In this document: positions 37,433 to 48,491 of the stretch, in pieces
How positions within the stretch are numbered: position 1 is the stretch's first letter
How the letters are laid out: the number at the start of each line of letters is the position of its first letter
Assembly (NCBI GenBank): GCA_024509875.1
Contig: JAMPIV010014125.1
Span: forward strand, 62,001 to 126,000
Origin: Oreohelix idahoensis
Lineage: Eukaryota > Mollusca > Gastropoda > Stylommatophora > Oreohelicidae
Reading direction: 5' to 3'
Length of the DNA stretch: 64,000 nucleotides
Notes under the pieces: model-generated
What the model was told of the DNA's origin: nothing
Databases searched by the model: none
What the model saw: the letters and a program-made list of their open reading frames with translations, nothing else
Program-made: the position numbers and the translations under genes

Positions 37433-40189
37433 TGTGGTTGTTATGTTACCTAGTGTCCTGGATGAGGTCAGCTGTGAAGGCTCCTGATAATAACAGTTTA
37501 TGTGAGTTACAGAAGGCCTTTCTGCTACCACTTATGACCTCAAACAGACCTATTCTACTATTATGTATGTTAGCTACGTTAAATGTCTAGGGTACTGAAT
37601 TGTGATGTGTAGGTAATTAAATATACAGACACACACACATGTAAATGTTAAGTTTAATACTAAGAATAATAATCTCTATGATAAAATCAACTAACACTGT
37701 CTTTAAAAGTTTAGATTTTCAATTTTTTAAATTTATTTAGTCCTGAACCAAATGTTTCTTCTGGTCAGGACGTATGAAATAATATGTATTTATCAATAAA
37801 GGTGCATATATATTGAACAATCAAATGAAAATTTTATACATAAATATATTGTTACATTGGTTGATATTAATATTGACTACAGTGTCTTTGGAAAAACTAG
37901 CACTGGATGTGTAGTTGGGGTGGTGTCATCATGTCCAATCTCTGTTTTATAGTGTTCATGTCTTTGAAATATAGATCTGCAGTACAGTTTTTATCAACAC
38001 GATTTTGGTTTATCTATTTATTTGTGGAACCAGTGTGATGAATCTACAGCAGGGCAGGTTTTCACTTAACTGGCCTGTGATGATGCAGCACAGAATTCTA
38101 GTAGCCCACTCCTCACATTAGCTGGAGTAAAATGTTAGGCTGCTTCTGCATCCACTCTTGTACTTCTACAAAAGCATCTGGCACTAGCGTAGTGCCAGAC
38201 CAGAAACTCTGAAACCAAAATTTGTGCCATGTCACACACTGCTTAATGCACCAATTTTACACACACAACAAAGCAAACAGAACTTACAAAGATTGGGTCA
38301 GATCTCTCTGACCAGCCCAGCACATCTCACCCAGGTGGTATCAAATAGTACCAGTTTCCAAAGACTGCATTGCATCCGAAATATGTTCAATAGTTTCCTC
38401 TTCCATCCAATAAGGTGGGTGTTATGTTCCCACTGATCTCAAATATAGATCTGTCTTCTATAGTCTTTGATATGCTTTCTATTATTATGTGTTTGTCTCT
38501 AGGCCCTGGCTGTCGCTGGGGACCTAGAATAAGCACTTACTTGTCGTAATCATTTTTTATGATATGGCAGTATCAATCACTCAAAATATTAAATGTTAAA
38601 TAAAAGGGTTAATGAATTTTTCTCCTTACCACAATTCAAAATGTGAAAACACAGTTACGTTGCACTAGCAAAACTCAGCTGAGCTGCTGGCTATAGTATG
38701 GCGTCCCACTGATAATATATAATATCTTCTGGAAAACACTCATTTAGCAGTAACGAACTGTGTTTAAGGACAGTCTTTTAAAAATGGCACAAGCGTGCGT
38801 CTCTTTTTCAATAATATAAAGGCTTTTGTCCAGTCAGCGGACTTCCCCTCTAATTTTTCAAATATTCAAACTAAAAGTCAAATTTCAGTCCAATCTCAGT
38901 CTAGTGTGTAGTATTTTTCTGTCGGTCCGTCTGTCTCAACTTGGTTTTTTCCCAAAATTACACTTGTTTTTTGGACTAACTACTAGAAAAAACTACACAA
39001 ATCTGCCCCACTCATTTATACGATTTCTATGCTAAGTTAGTTTTAGCTACTATCCTCCTACTTTGCCCCTTAGTTCAACTGCAGTTTGTTTTTATGCGTT
39101 CGGCTCAAGGACGTGTCAAAATGTAACTTTAGTGAAAATATGCACAAAAAACTGTTCGCTAGTCTGTATTGAACAATACAGTCTTTCGTCAATATCTTCC
39201 GTGTTATCTGTCCGTCTGTGTAATTAAAAGTATATTATTTGTCAGATTAAGATGGGCTATCAAACTAGCTAGTTTTCATTCTCCTAACTTTATTATTAAA
39301 GAAAAACCTACTTTTCTCAAGGTTAGTTTTGAATTTTGTTTTTGAACCTTCGTCCACGGCGTTTGCCGCTATATTCAAACAAAACAACCAATTACCGTAA
39401 AACGTCCAAGATACGACTGTTTCTAACAAGAGCTAAGGTCGTTTTTCTACCAATTCCTTACATTGTGTCAACTAGTGGCGTAATTTTTTTCTTTAAAACT
39501 ACAAATTGCGTCTTTTAGCAATTAGATTCAAACACGTGTTCCGACCGTCATATTTTTTTCTTTTACCTCCGTTTCCCTCCCGTCTAAAAGGGTAAACCGT
39601 TAGTCTGCATGTTCTAACTAGTTAGTTTCAATGGCGCTAGAAAACGCTGGCGTAGGCGAGAATGTATCATCGTATCTTACGAATAATTTTATCTCTACAT
39701 GTTATTTTACCTATTATCTTTATAATTGGAGGAATTTTAACGTTGAATCACTGTAATTTCACCACAATGTCATTGCCCTCTTAAGACTTTTACTGTCCCT
39801 CAGCCTACTAGCAAGGCAGCAGTGTGGTCTCTCTATTTGACTAATCATGGGCGGGATTAATTATGTTCAGAGGCGGATCTCTCTATGAAGCTCATGAAGA
39901 TTCAGCTTCAGGGCCGCCAAATCCAGTTTTCTCTATAATACGTTTCTTTGCCATCCCCCAACTCTTATTTTTAAAGGGGCCCCTCGGAGAGCTCAAACTT
40001 TAGGGCCCACCAAAATGTAGAACCGCCACTGATTATGTTGATGCGTCAAAGATACGCCCCAGCATATCAGTGAAGCACTACTAAAGTGTCTCCTAGTAAC
40101 TGCATACCTTTAAATGATATTCATAATAATGTGATTTCGACCATTCCACACGACCCTCACAGACCTATGCAGTGGTCTGGAAATTGCTC
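37433..40189. other. unassigned AT-rich DNA
   Basis: About 2.8 kb with no coding domain, terminal repeat or RNA gene that I can recognise. Confidence 0.5.
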
Positions 40190-40375
40190 GAAAAATCTTC
40201 ATTTAGCCTTGCTTATCGAAGTACCTGACTTTGCTATCGAGTCAGGTAACATTAGGAAAGTCGAAGACTGTGAGAAAGGGTTGGTCGCCCCACCTCATAC
40301 AATTGCACCTAGTATAGTGAAGTCTATAACGTTTCACTAAGCTACGGCAGTATGTACCAAGGGACTACCGTTATT
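40190..40375 (+). repeat. SINE fragment
   Basis: Shares 'gtacctgac', 'gtgaagtctataacgtttcac' and 'acggcagtatgtacc' with the SINE at 60,064-60,306. The tRNA-like head is not preserved. Confidence 0.55.
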
Positions 40376-40867
40376 TAATTTAGTCACTTTTAACGTAGAA
40401 GCTGTGTGAGGCAGGAGGCAGAATGATAGAGTTAGATACGACTAACACAGGGACAAATTGTTGTAAGCATTACACGACAGTCAAAATCAAGACAAGTAAA
40501 AAATTGGTAGAAGAAAAAAAAATCGTATATCCGATGAAAAAACAAAAATTATTATTTTCTGTGTCCCTTCTACACGAATATAATAAATGTGCATGGGTAT
40601 TTCCATAATGTACTACACGTTCTTTCAGAAAAGAAAAATCGCATTTGCGCAGATGATCAGAGCACCGGAGAATGTTGCCATTGTTAGGATTATCGTAATA
40701 CGTTTATTGTCCTGTCTTAGTACATTTCGGAATAGAAGTGCATAATGCCTATCAGCTTCTAAACCTGGCCTAGGTTAGCATGGTAAAGCATTGAAAAATA
40801 CTAACCCTTAAAAAGGAATATAAGTATGTCTACGGTAGCATAAGAATCTCTCAAATATCGGATCTTT

Positions 40868-41445
40868 AACGATTAATTAACCGATTAATCGATTTTTAAA
40901 AGTTTATCGATTATTCGATCAAACACATTTTAATCGATTATTACATTTTCAACAATGTATATGTTGTTTGACCGATTACGGAAACAACGGCAGATGGATC
41001 TATTTGTTGTTGCCCTAAAGACGCCGCTAGGCGTGATGGGAAACTACAACAGAGAAAATCAATCTGCTGTTGCCCTTAAGACGCCACAAGGCGTGATGGC
41101 CTCTGACTGCTTGGTCGGTCTTTGGCTAAGGACGGAAGAAGAAGAAGAAGATATGTTGTTTGCTTAAATGGAAGAACATTTGCTATGTTAGGGATCTGTG
41201 ATATGGAACTTGGCAAGTATGGTGAATAATAATAAATTTTATTGTTGTAACTTTTAAATATTTTCATTTTATTTTCATGACGATGTTGCCTTGAATCAAG
41301 TAAAATAAATAAAATTATTAGTGATTTTAAAAATAAAAACCGATTTATGATTTTTCATAATTTATCAAATTGTTAGAAATCGATCGATTAATCGAAGAAT
41401 AAAGTAATTCGATTACTCTATTAAGATTTTTAAATCGATCCCAGC
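40868..41445. repeat. possible MITE with 'ATCGATTAATCG'-rich ends
   Basis: Both ends are rich in 'cgattaatcgat' and 'attcgatta' motifs, arranged as loose inverted repeats. The middle holds a duplicated block (acgccgctaggcgtgatggg and acgccacaaggcgtgatggc). I see no clear target duplication, so the boundaries and the MITE reading are tentative. Confidence 0.35.
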
Positions 41446-41769
41446 TCTAATATATATCAAACTCCATAATTCTCGCCGTTTTACGTCGGTCACATCTAAG
41501 GGATTTAACTGTAGTTGAAAGTTAGACATTAATTGTACTGTTTCCCTTATATGTACTCTCCCAAAAATAGTAACACTCAACGAAGAAAAGTCAGTGAATT
41601 GTGCAACACAAAGTGAGTGACAGTGATATATGAATAAAATGTAAGTTTTTGATTGTAGAACCCATTTTCATTCTGGAAACGGATTTAACTCATCGTTTTG
41701 TCAAAAATAACCTTAAAATGTAAGTTTTTGATTGTTTTTTCAAGACGAAATTTTAATTTAAAGTATTTC

Positions 41770-42458
41770 AGACTTATTGTTGGAGCTACTCGCTGGAAAT
41801 GAAACGGTTTATTGGAGCATAGATACCATTATTTCCGACGATCCCAACGACGCGGTTGATTTCCCAACCGAGATCATTAATTAGCAGTGCCCATCAGGAA
41901 TGCCACCGCATTTGCTGAAATTTAAGGTAGCAAGCTGCATGTATCATGTTATTGCGACATCTGAACGCAAAAACCGGACTATTGAATGGCACGCGTTTGG
42001 TCATAAAAGTCTTGCATCGGAATTCCATTGATGCAGAAATTATCACTGGCAGTAATATGGGAGAACGAGTCTTAATTCCTCGCGTTGACTTATAACCGAG
42101 CAAGCGCAGTTTGCCATTTAGGATGCGGCGTCGTCAATTCCCAGTGATTTTAGCATTTGCAGTGACGATCAATAAGGCGCAACTACAATCTTTTGATCAC
42201 GTAGGAGTTTTTCTGCCTGAACCTGTTTTCGGATACGACCAGCTCTATGTCGCCCTCACCCGAGGAACAAATCATGAAAACTTGAAAGTTGTTGTTAAAA
42301 TAAAACACTTTTTATCAGTGAACAATGTTTGAAACAAATCCACGCACTTTCACAAAAAATGTTGTCATCAAAGAACATTTATATTGAATTAAAAAATATT
42401 GTTAAAATATATTACAGTTTTTTATTTACTTCCGTCATTATTGACGGGTCAATGCTAG
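41770..42458 (+). mobile_element. Helitron 3' remnant with Pif1-like helicase tail
   Basis: 41,770-42,110 decodes, with frame breaks and stops, to the late part of a Pif1-type helicase (FPTEIIN, PSGMPPHLLKF). 42,111-42,332 is open and ends it: RRQFPVILAFAVTINKAQ, FDHVGVFLPEPVF, QLYVALTRG. About 100 bases later comes a Helitron-style terminus: hairpin CCGTCA-ttat-TGACGG (42,432-42,447) and then CTAG at 42,455-42,458 followed by T. Helitrons end in a hairpin just before CTRR and insert between A and T. The 5' end (TC...) and the Rep domain are not visible, so this is a truncated copy. Confidence 0.8.
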
Positions 42459-42459
42459 T

Positions 42460-43439
42460 GTGTGTATATATATATATATATACCTAGGGCGGTAAATACC
42501 ACATCGCCGAACTTTACTAGTGATAGCATTAGTAGCAATAGCAACATCATTACTAGTATTAGGTGTAATAGTAATGGTAAGTGTAGTAGTAGTGGTAGTC
42601 CCGGCTGCAATGGTAATGGTATGGTAGTGGCAGTGGAGGTTTTAGTAATGGTAGTAATAGTAGAAGTGCAGGTAGTATGTGGCTCATATATTAAGAAAAC
42701 AGAACTAAAAAAACAGATAGAAATTTGAACCGGAAAACACATAAAGAGGAACGAATGAGATGAACCTTTTGTTTCTCCTCGCGTCTGTTACTTTTTGTCT
42801 CCGTTAGGGGTCCTGATTCCGCATTGTTGACATGGAAACTGGAGTGTTCATTATCTTAGTCATGGAGCTATTCCACGCACTCTCATCTCTTTGCTTCCCG
42901 CCATTATCCAGACACGATACAATCATTTGGCTACGATTATCAGGAAATTGGAATGACCTTAGTTTTCATGGAATTCACGCCCCCCCCCCCCCCCCCCCCC
43001 CCCACCACCACCACCACCACCATACGACTCCGAAACAAACATTAATATAATTTGCGCATATACGCACTTTTGCGTACGTGCAATACATTGATGTTTAGAT
43101 GTGATGTGTGTGAAGAAACATGAAACAGACGAGTAGGTGCTGCATATACATATCCAAGACAAACTTCCTTCAACGCTCAGAAACACATATAACTTATGCT
43201 AAAGACGAACAACGGCCACTCGCATATACTCCGCTTCCAATGTACATAAGCCAACAGGCATGCCAGACATATACATCAACTAATATCAGTTACACATCCA
43301 CATAGATTCAAGCAACACAGCAGACACGTAAGATCTGCGCACAGTAGAAACGTGAAACAGCACAAACCACAGACAACAGACACACTCACTCACAAACAGC
43401 AGATATAATCCCCTACACACATGAGACACATACGTTTAC
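42460..43439. other. simple-sequence-rich spacer
   Basis: Contains (TA)n at 42,464-42,481, a degenerate AGTA/GGTA trinucleotide-like stretch at about 42,510-42,670, a poly-C run of about 24 bases near 42,979-43,002 and a CAC run after it. The runs explain the open frames; no gene seen. Confidence 0.75.
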
Positions 43440-43575
43440 ACAAACACTATGAGGATAGGAAATTCTATACAGAGCGACACAACAGGAGGCAATCTGATCA
43501 TCAGAACTGGTTCTCTTAGTCGATCAAGTGTTTCGACCACTTAATCTCCTTTACACTCCAAAGGGTGGGGGAGGG
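43440..43575 (+). repeat. dispersed repeat, copy 2, next to the Polinton
   Basis: Counterpart of 30,360-30,490 (see there). It ends about 85 bases before the Polinton terminus, so it is part of the target region, not of the element. Confidence 0.5.
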
Positions 43576-43660
43576 GGGAACGTAAATACACTACCGCCCA
43601 TGGACATCAGATACACATAGATACCAGACACAACAGTAGTAGAGAATGTACCAAACAGGT

Positions 43661-44202
43661 AGTATTCTGCAGGAGCGCTGCAGGAGCGCCTGCAGGAGCA
43701 TGACTTTTATATAGCAAAAATTCTGCAGGAGCGCTGCAGGGGCAAGATGGCGGACTTGAGATAACAAGGGGAGGTTATATGGGGAAAGATGGTGGACTTG
43801 AGATAACAAGAAGAGGGGTATATTTAGAGTTTTTTTATATAAGGAAAATGTGGCAAGATGGCGGACTTGAGATAACAAGAAGAGGGGTATATTTAGAGTT
43901 TTTTTTATATAAGGAAAATGTTGCAAGATGGTGGTTTTTTATATAGTAATATATTATTGTTGTTGTTATTAGTATAGCCAACTTAGTTAGTATTCTGGCT
44001 GTGTTAGACAAACAAGAAGAGGATAATAGTTAGACTTTTAGATAATAGGATATTTTTAGACAATAGGAAGACGATATTTATTGACATATACATTTAGACA
44101 TATATATTTCAACAGTTATACAAACAGTTATACGAACAGTTAGACATACAACGGACGATATAGGTAACAAAAAAGCGTTTTAGTTAATATAGTTTTTATT
44201 TT
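43661..44202 (+). repeat. left terminal inverted repeat of the Polinton
   Basis: The terminus is an array of 'ctgcaggagcg' units, then 'catgacttttatatagc', then about three ~70-bp units built on 'caagatggcggacttgagat' and 'tttatataaggaaaatg'. The inner boundary is 'aagcgttttagttaatatag', which has its inverted match at 58,420-58,440; after 44,202 the two ends part. Confidence 0.92.
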
Positions 44203-44524
44203 ATATTCAATAGTGTTTTTGTATTATCAAACAGGAGTATATATGGTAATATATAGTATTTTTTAACGTAATACATTGTACAGTAATTTTTTATCAAATG
44301 AATGTAAAATAATTATATAGGAAAGACGGTTTGTATTTTTTAACATTATCAAACATTGATATTTTCACAAATGAATGTACAATAATACATAGAGGAATTA
44401 TATAGGAAGGATGTATGTTCAAAATATACAATAAAAATATCACAGCTGCAGGCCAGACATTGAGGGGTGTCGTCACGTCGTAAGAAATAGAGAGGTGTTG
44501 TGTATTGGATATGTCTACGTGTCT

Positions 44525-44566
<42 letters not shown>

Positions 44567-44614
44567 AAATGTTGAGGGGTGATGTGGTGACGTTGTCGGG
44601 ATGTACCTGTCGTT
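44203..44614. other. spacer between left TIR and PolB, with (GA)n
   Basis: AT-rich spacer downstream of the polymerase gene; a GA tract lies at about 44,527-44,562. No gene seen. Confidence 0.7.
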
Positions 44615-47575
44615 TTATGTAAAAGTAAGATAGGGCGTTGCGGTGTTGTTCATATGTGTAGATGGAGGATTTGTGTGCACGGAACCCGATATTTTCCCAC
44701 CCTGTGCCTGTTGTGTGTTGAGGACGTCTAAGAAAGTGTGTTTGTCTACTTTGTTGTGGTGTTTGTTCAAGCCTTTGGTGGTGGTTTTGTCGTAGTCGCC
44801 AAAACAGTGATACGTCTTGCTACAGAGGGAAACCATCCCTCTGCCTTCGTATTCTAATTTAAAAAGGCCCGGTGTCCGCTTGTCGAATAATATTTGTTCG
44901 CGGCATTTCTGACAAAGGGCGCGCGTTTTACCCTCGCTAGCTACAAAGTCGGGTCTATGGTCGGGGCATACCTCGGCGGGGAACCACTGGTGGTAGGAGC
45001 TATAAAATTCTCGTCGCATAGCGGGCTTAACAACGTCCGCTAGGTTATTCGCGCTAAGGGCCAAGTAAAGGCTGTCTGTGTCCGTCTCGCACAACTGAAA
45101 GTCTGACCTATCTACAAATTTATCTAATTTAGCGTATTGGTAGACGAAAAATCCTATCTGAACGGGGAGGTCCCAACATATAGTCTGTTTAAGTTTCTCT
45201 ACTTCGAATATGTCGTCCGTCACTAACGTCATTTTCCTAAAGCGGGGTGAGTTTATTTGGTCAGAGGTACCCTCGCCCATCGTGTACGAGACATCCACAT
45301 GCTTCGCCTTATTGGTTAATGTCTTGCCGTAGGCCGCGTTACCTAGCAGTTTCATGGTCTCGCTGGTAATGGCGTAGGCAGGATCAGTATCACCCTGTCG
45401 ACGCGCGTTCGAAACAGTGTCCCCAAACCGTTTGAAACACGTCACGGGTGTATACTCAAGCACCTGGTAGATACAGGTGACTTCTAAGCCTTTGATTAAG
45501 TACCAGCGAAGCAGAGGTGTCGTCAGGAGAATTTTCTTGCCCACATAACTCCCGATCAACGTCCGTCTGGGGGTAGTCAGGAGTTTATGTTTTTCGGCGT
45601 ATTCCCGCATGAAAGGCCCAATATCTTCCCTCGTGACGTCAACATTCTTAAAAATGGGCGTCATCTCAGAGAAATGTTCTTTTAAAGAGTCGGGGACATG
45701 GATGTCACACTCGACTAGACCAAACAAGGTCTCGTCCAGCACCGAGGCGAGAATATTTTCTTTTGTCAGGGGGTACCGACATTTGGTGTAAGATGGTTTC
45801 TGGGTAGGGAAGGTGGCGTTCAGAAAACGACGGATTGATGGATCGGTTTTCTTCAATGCCTGCCACTCGCATTCCCACATTTCTACCAATTCGACGTTGC
45901 AATCGTCCCGTAAATAAGAACTTATTTCCACCGTCTTTGCGTACAACTCAGCCAATGGTTTGTTGTTGACTGGGTTAACGTCACGACCGGCGGTTAGTGG
46001 GCAGTTAGGGTGGCCGTGGAATAGGCACCCATGGAACTGGTAGGCGGTACGAGAGTATTTGTCCCAACCGTCTACCCTAATGCATATATCACCCAACGCC
46101 TTCTCACGTCCGTTAAACTGGGTTTTTAAGGTCACTTTATTTTGGTGGGAGACCCAAGCCAAATAATCGCGGCACTGCACGGTATATTTGTGGAGTTTGT
46201 GGTGCTTGAAACCATCCTCCCTAGACCGTCTAACGGGAAAGTCAGTGGGCATTTTCTGCATTAACGCCCACAAATAAAGGGCGTTGGCATCAAAACCTTT
46301 AATGGCTTGAACCGTTTTGCCACCTCTAATGCGGGTTTTGCCTTGCTCGTGGAACCTGTGAAAAATAATTGACGGTCCCCCGACGATGTTTTGGCGCAAG
46401 ATGTTATGCAAATCTGCCTCCTGCTTCGAGCATAAAGAAAACATGACGTTGGGCGGGAGGGTTTTGAAAAGGTACTTTAACGTGACACCGGGCACGGAGA
46501 TCGCATCTTTAAACATGTCTACACCTAGGCGCGCGTAAAAACTAACTTGTCGGTCTAACGCTGCCAGGAAGGGGACCACGTCTTTATTGTTGTACCACGT
46601 CAGAAAGTCGCGCAACGTGGTCATGTGGTTCTCGGCCCACACCTTCTGGCACTCGGCGTACTCATCGGCGGAAATGTTAGTATTTTTAAGGGCGGAAAAA
46701 AATGCCGAGTGGGGTGGTAACGCCGTCTCGTCTAACTTTGCTAAATCTGTTATGTACTCGTAACAAAAATATCCTTTGGTTTCTTTAACGTTGTACGCCG
46801 CGAGATATTTGCTATAGCTAAAACCGGGGGCTAAGTAATTGACTATATCTAAAAACTTTAACTCGCTAGTGGCAATACACATAAAATTATTGTTTCGCTT
46901 GACTAAAAATTTGAAGTCTTCCCCCATGAAATATCGGATGAGATACGGTTTGATTACGTTCACGTCGTACTTGCCCGAATTGAAACCTAATACGGGTAGC
47001 TGCCCCAAATAACCCTCTAATCTAGCAAGGAGCCCGTCTGAATTACCGATCGTCTCTAAAGCCTCGAGTTGCATGCAAACACCGTCAAAATACGCACGCA
47101 GAATCTCGTAAGAGGCCGCGGCAATTTCGAGCAGATGGTCAGCCATCCTATTGACCAACTCCTGTGGATCACCCTTTGTGATAAAACACACGGGGGCTTC
47201 AAAACCGGGGACGTTAGAAGCCACCGAACACGACAGGGGCACGTGTTTGGCCGTATAGGTAGTGGCATTACCACTGGGTACTACAGTGTTCTCAAAAAAA
47301 CACTCATAGTCAAACGTGGCTCTATAAGGGAAGACGAATTGTGTGTCTACATCTATCCCCTCTTCCTCGATTAATTCCCAAATGGTCTCTGGGGGATTAT
47401 ACACACCACCTCTAAATGTTTCTCTTCGCTTAGAGCCGGTACAGCGCTTTTCATGGCGCACCATAAACTTATAAATCTTCCACAACTTACCGCAATCGGG
47501 ACACGCAAAAGAGTTACTGGCCCTATCAATATCTGTAATGTACATAAAATGGTTCTTAAACATTAAAAGACGCAA
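44615..47575 (-). CDS. polB: protein-primed family B DNA polymerase, catalytic body
   Basis: The 986-codon frame carries all exonuclease and polymerase motifs of protein-primed PolB. Exo I is FDYECFFE (D89, E91), Exo II is FNSGKYD (198-204) and Exo III is YNNKD (328-332). Pol A is GFDANALYLW (D429), Pol B is KLLGNAAYG (742-750) and Pol C is DTDS (832-835). A Cys/His cluster at 24-45 resembles a zinc finger. An AYQFHGCLFHGHPNC block (511-525) is typical of Polinton polymerases. It would copy the linear element DNA from protein-capped ends. The ATG used is only the first in frame: coding continues upstream in another frame from 47,658, separated by a one-base shift beside an A/T run. All catalytic residues seem intact. 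Confidence 0.95.
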   Translation of the reverse strand: MRLLMFKNHFMYITDIDRASNSFACPDCGKLWKIYKFMVRHEKRCTGSKRRETFRGGVYNPPETIWELIEEEGIDVDTQFVFPYRATFDYECFFENTVVPSGNATTYTAKHVPLSCSVASNVPGFEAPVCFITKGDPQELVNRMADHLLEIAAASYEILRAYFDGVCMQLEALETIGNSDGLLARLEGYLGQLPVLGFNSGKYDVNVIKPYLIRYFMGEDFKFLVKRNNNFMCIATSELKFLDIVNYLAPGFSYSKYLAAYNVKETKGYFCYEYITDLAKLDETALPPHSAFFSALKNTNISADEYAECQKVWAENHMTTLRDFLTWYNNKDVVPFLAALDRQVSFYARLGVDMFKDAISVPGVTLKYLFKTLPPNVMFSLCSKQEADLHNILRQNIVGGPSIIFHRFHEQGKTRIRGGKTVQAIKGFDANALYLWALMQKMPTDFPVRRSREDGFKHHKLHKYTVQCRDYLAWVSHQNKVTLKTQFNGREKALGDICIRVDGWDKYSRTAYQFHGCLFHGHPNCPLTAGRDVNPVNNKPLAELYAKTVEISSYLRDDCNVELVEMWECEWQALKKTDPSIRRFLNATFPTQKPSYTKCRYPLTKENILASVLDETLFGLVECDIHVPDSLKEHFSEMTPIFKNVDVTREDIGPFMREYAEKHKLLTTPRRTLIGSYVGKKILLTTPLLRWYLIKGLEVTCIYQVLEYTPVTCFKRFGDTVSNARRQGDTDPAYAITSETMKLLGNAAYGKTLTNKAKHVDVSYTMGEGTSDQINSPRFRKMTLVTDDIFEVEKLKQTICWDLPVQIGFFVYQYAKLDKFVDRSDFQLCETDTDSLYLALSANNLADVVKPAMRREFYSSYHQWFPAEVCPDHRPDFVASEGKTRALCQKCREQILFDKRTPGLFKLEYEGRGMVSLCSKTYHCFGDYDKTTTKGLNKHHNKVDKHTFLDVLNTQQAQGGKISGSVHTNPPSTHMNNTATPYLTFT

Positions 47576-47657
47576 CGTATCTGGAAAAGTGTCACTACCT
47601 CTAAGTGTGGGGGTCAGGTTTTCCTCGTCGTCAAATTCAAAAACGTCAATATTTACG

Positions 47658-48431
47658 TTAAAACATTTTTTCTAATTGGGGCATATCGATTAAACTAACC
47701 CCAGGGAAATCGATGAGGGACCTAAGTCCCTGTTGTGTTTGCCACTGTTCAACTAGCCGGCGCGTCGGTTTTCTAACGTCCTTAACGGTACCACCCCTAA
47801 AAACGGCTAGACATCTAAAAAAGCAAAAGTTATCACTGTATGGTTTGGAGTTTGAATCGTGTTGTAGTGTATGGATGTGGTTCTTGTCCGTGATGAAAGA
47901 GGGAATGTCTTGTATGCAGCAGCCAATAGGAAAGTCTTGGATATGATATATATAGAACGAAGTCGCTGGAATGGCTTCGACAAAATATTTTGTGTTTGGT
48001 CTGTTTAACTGTGCTTGTGTGACAATATCGCTATCGTGTAACTGTGAGAGAAAAGCTTTGAAATCTGTAATGTTGTTGACTAAGTGTGGTTGATCTAAGA
48101 CGACTGTATTGTTATGGGAAGAGTGAAAAAATCTTAGATCGCCTGTCTCTCTATGTCTCAAAACGATGTGAAAACTGTAGTTTATTTTGAATCTTTTTGT
48201 CTGTTGTGTGAAGTCCATATTTTCTGTTGGTCTGTGGAAAAAAGTGAATGTTGATAAATATTTATGTTTATTTGCGTGTGTTTTGATAGCGTCCCAGTTG
48301 TCAGTGTAGACTTGTTTTATGTCAGCCTGTAAGTCTTCTAAAGAGTCTTCTTCTAACGACAAGCGGGGTTTTTTGATATGGGTTTGGTGGGTATTGGTCA
48401 TGGGGCGTTTTTTTGGTCTGACCTGCAGCAT
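47658..48431 (-). CDS. N-terminal part of the Polinton DNA polymerase
   Basis: 257 codons on the minus strand ending 83 bases before the first ATG of the polymerase body, in the neighbouring frame. The block KPYSDNFCFFRCLAVFRG (about 198-215) is one I know from the N-terminal region of Polinton PolB proteins, and the basic first 35 residues (RPKKRP, KKPRLS) could act as a nuclear signal. The shift lies at a homopolymer-rich spot near 47,660, so the gene was one frame before a small indel, or the assembly has an error there. Polinton PolB proteins usually exceed 1,100 residues, which fits the sum of both parts. Confidence 0.82.
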   Translation of the reverse strand: MLQVRPKKRPMTNTHQTHIKKPRLSLEEDSLEDLQADIKQVYTDNWDAIKTHANKHKYLSTFTFFHRPTENMDFTQQTKRFKINYSFHIVLRHRETGDLRFFHSSHNNTVVLDQPHLVNNITDFKAFLSQLHDSDIVTQAQLNRPNTKYFVEAIPATSFYIYHIQDFPIGCCIQDIPSFITDKNHIHTLQHDSNSKPYSDNFCFFRCLAVFRGGTVKDVRKPTRRLVEQWQTQQGLRSLIDFPGVSLIDMPQLEKMF

Positions 48432-48491
48432 TTAAAGAGGGTGTTTTTGGTGGGTGAGATGGGATGGGGCTTGAAGTTGTTGCTGTTCTCG

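Noticed and set aside
42455..43186. Low-complexity frames over trinucleotide and poly-C tracts
   Set aside because: Composition is explained by simple repeats.
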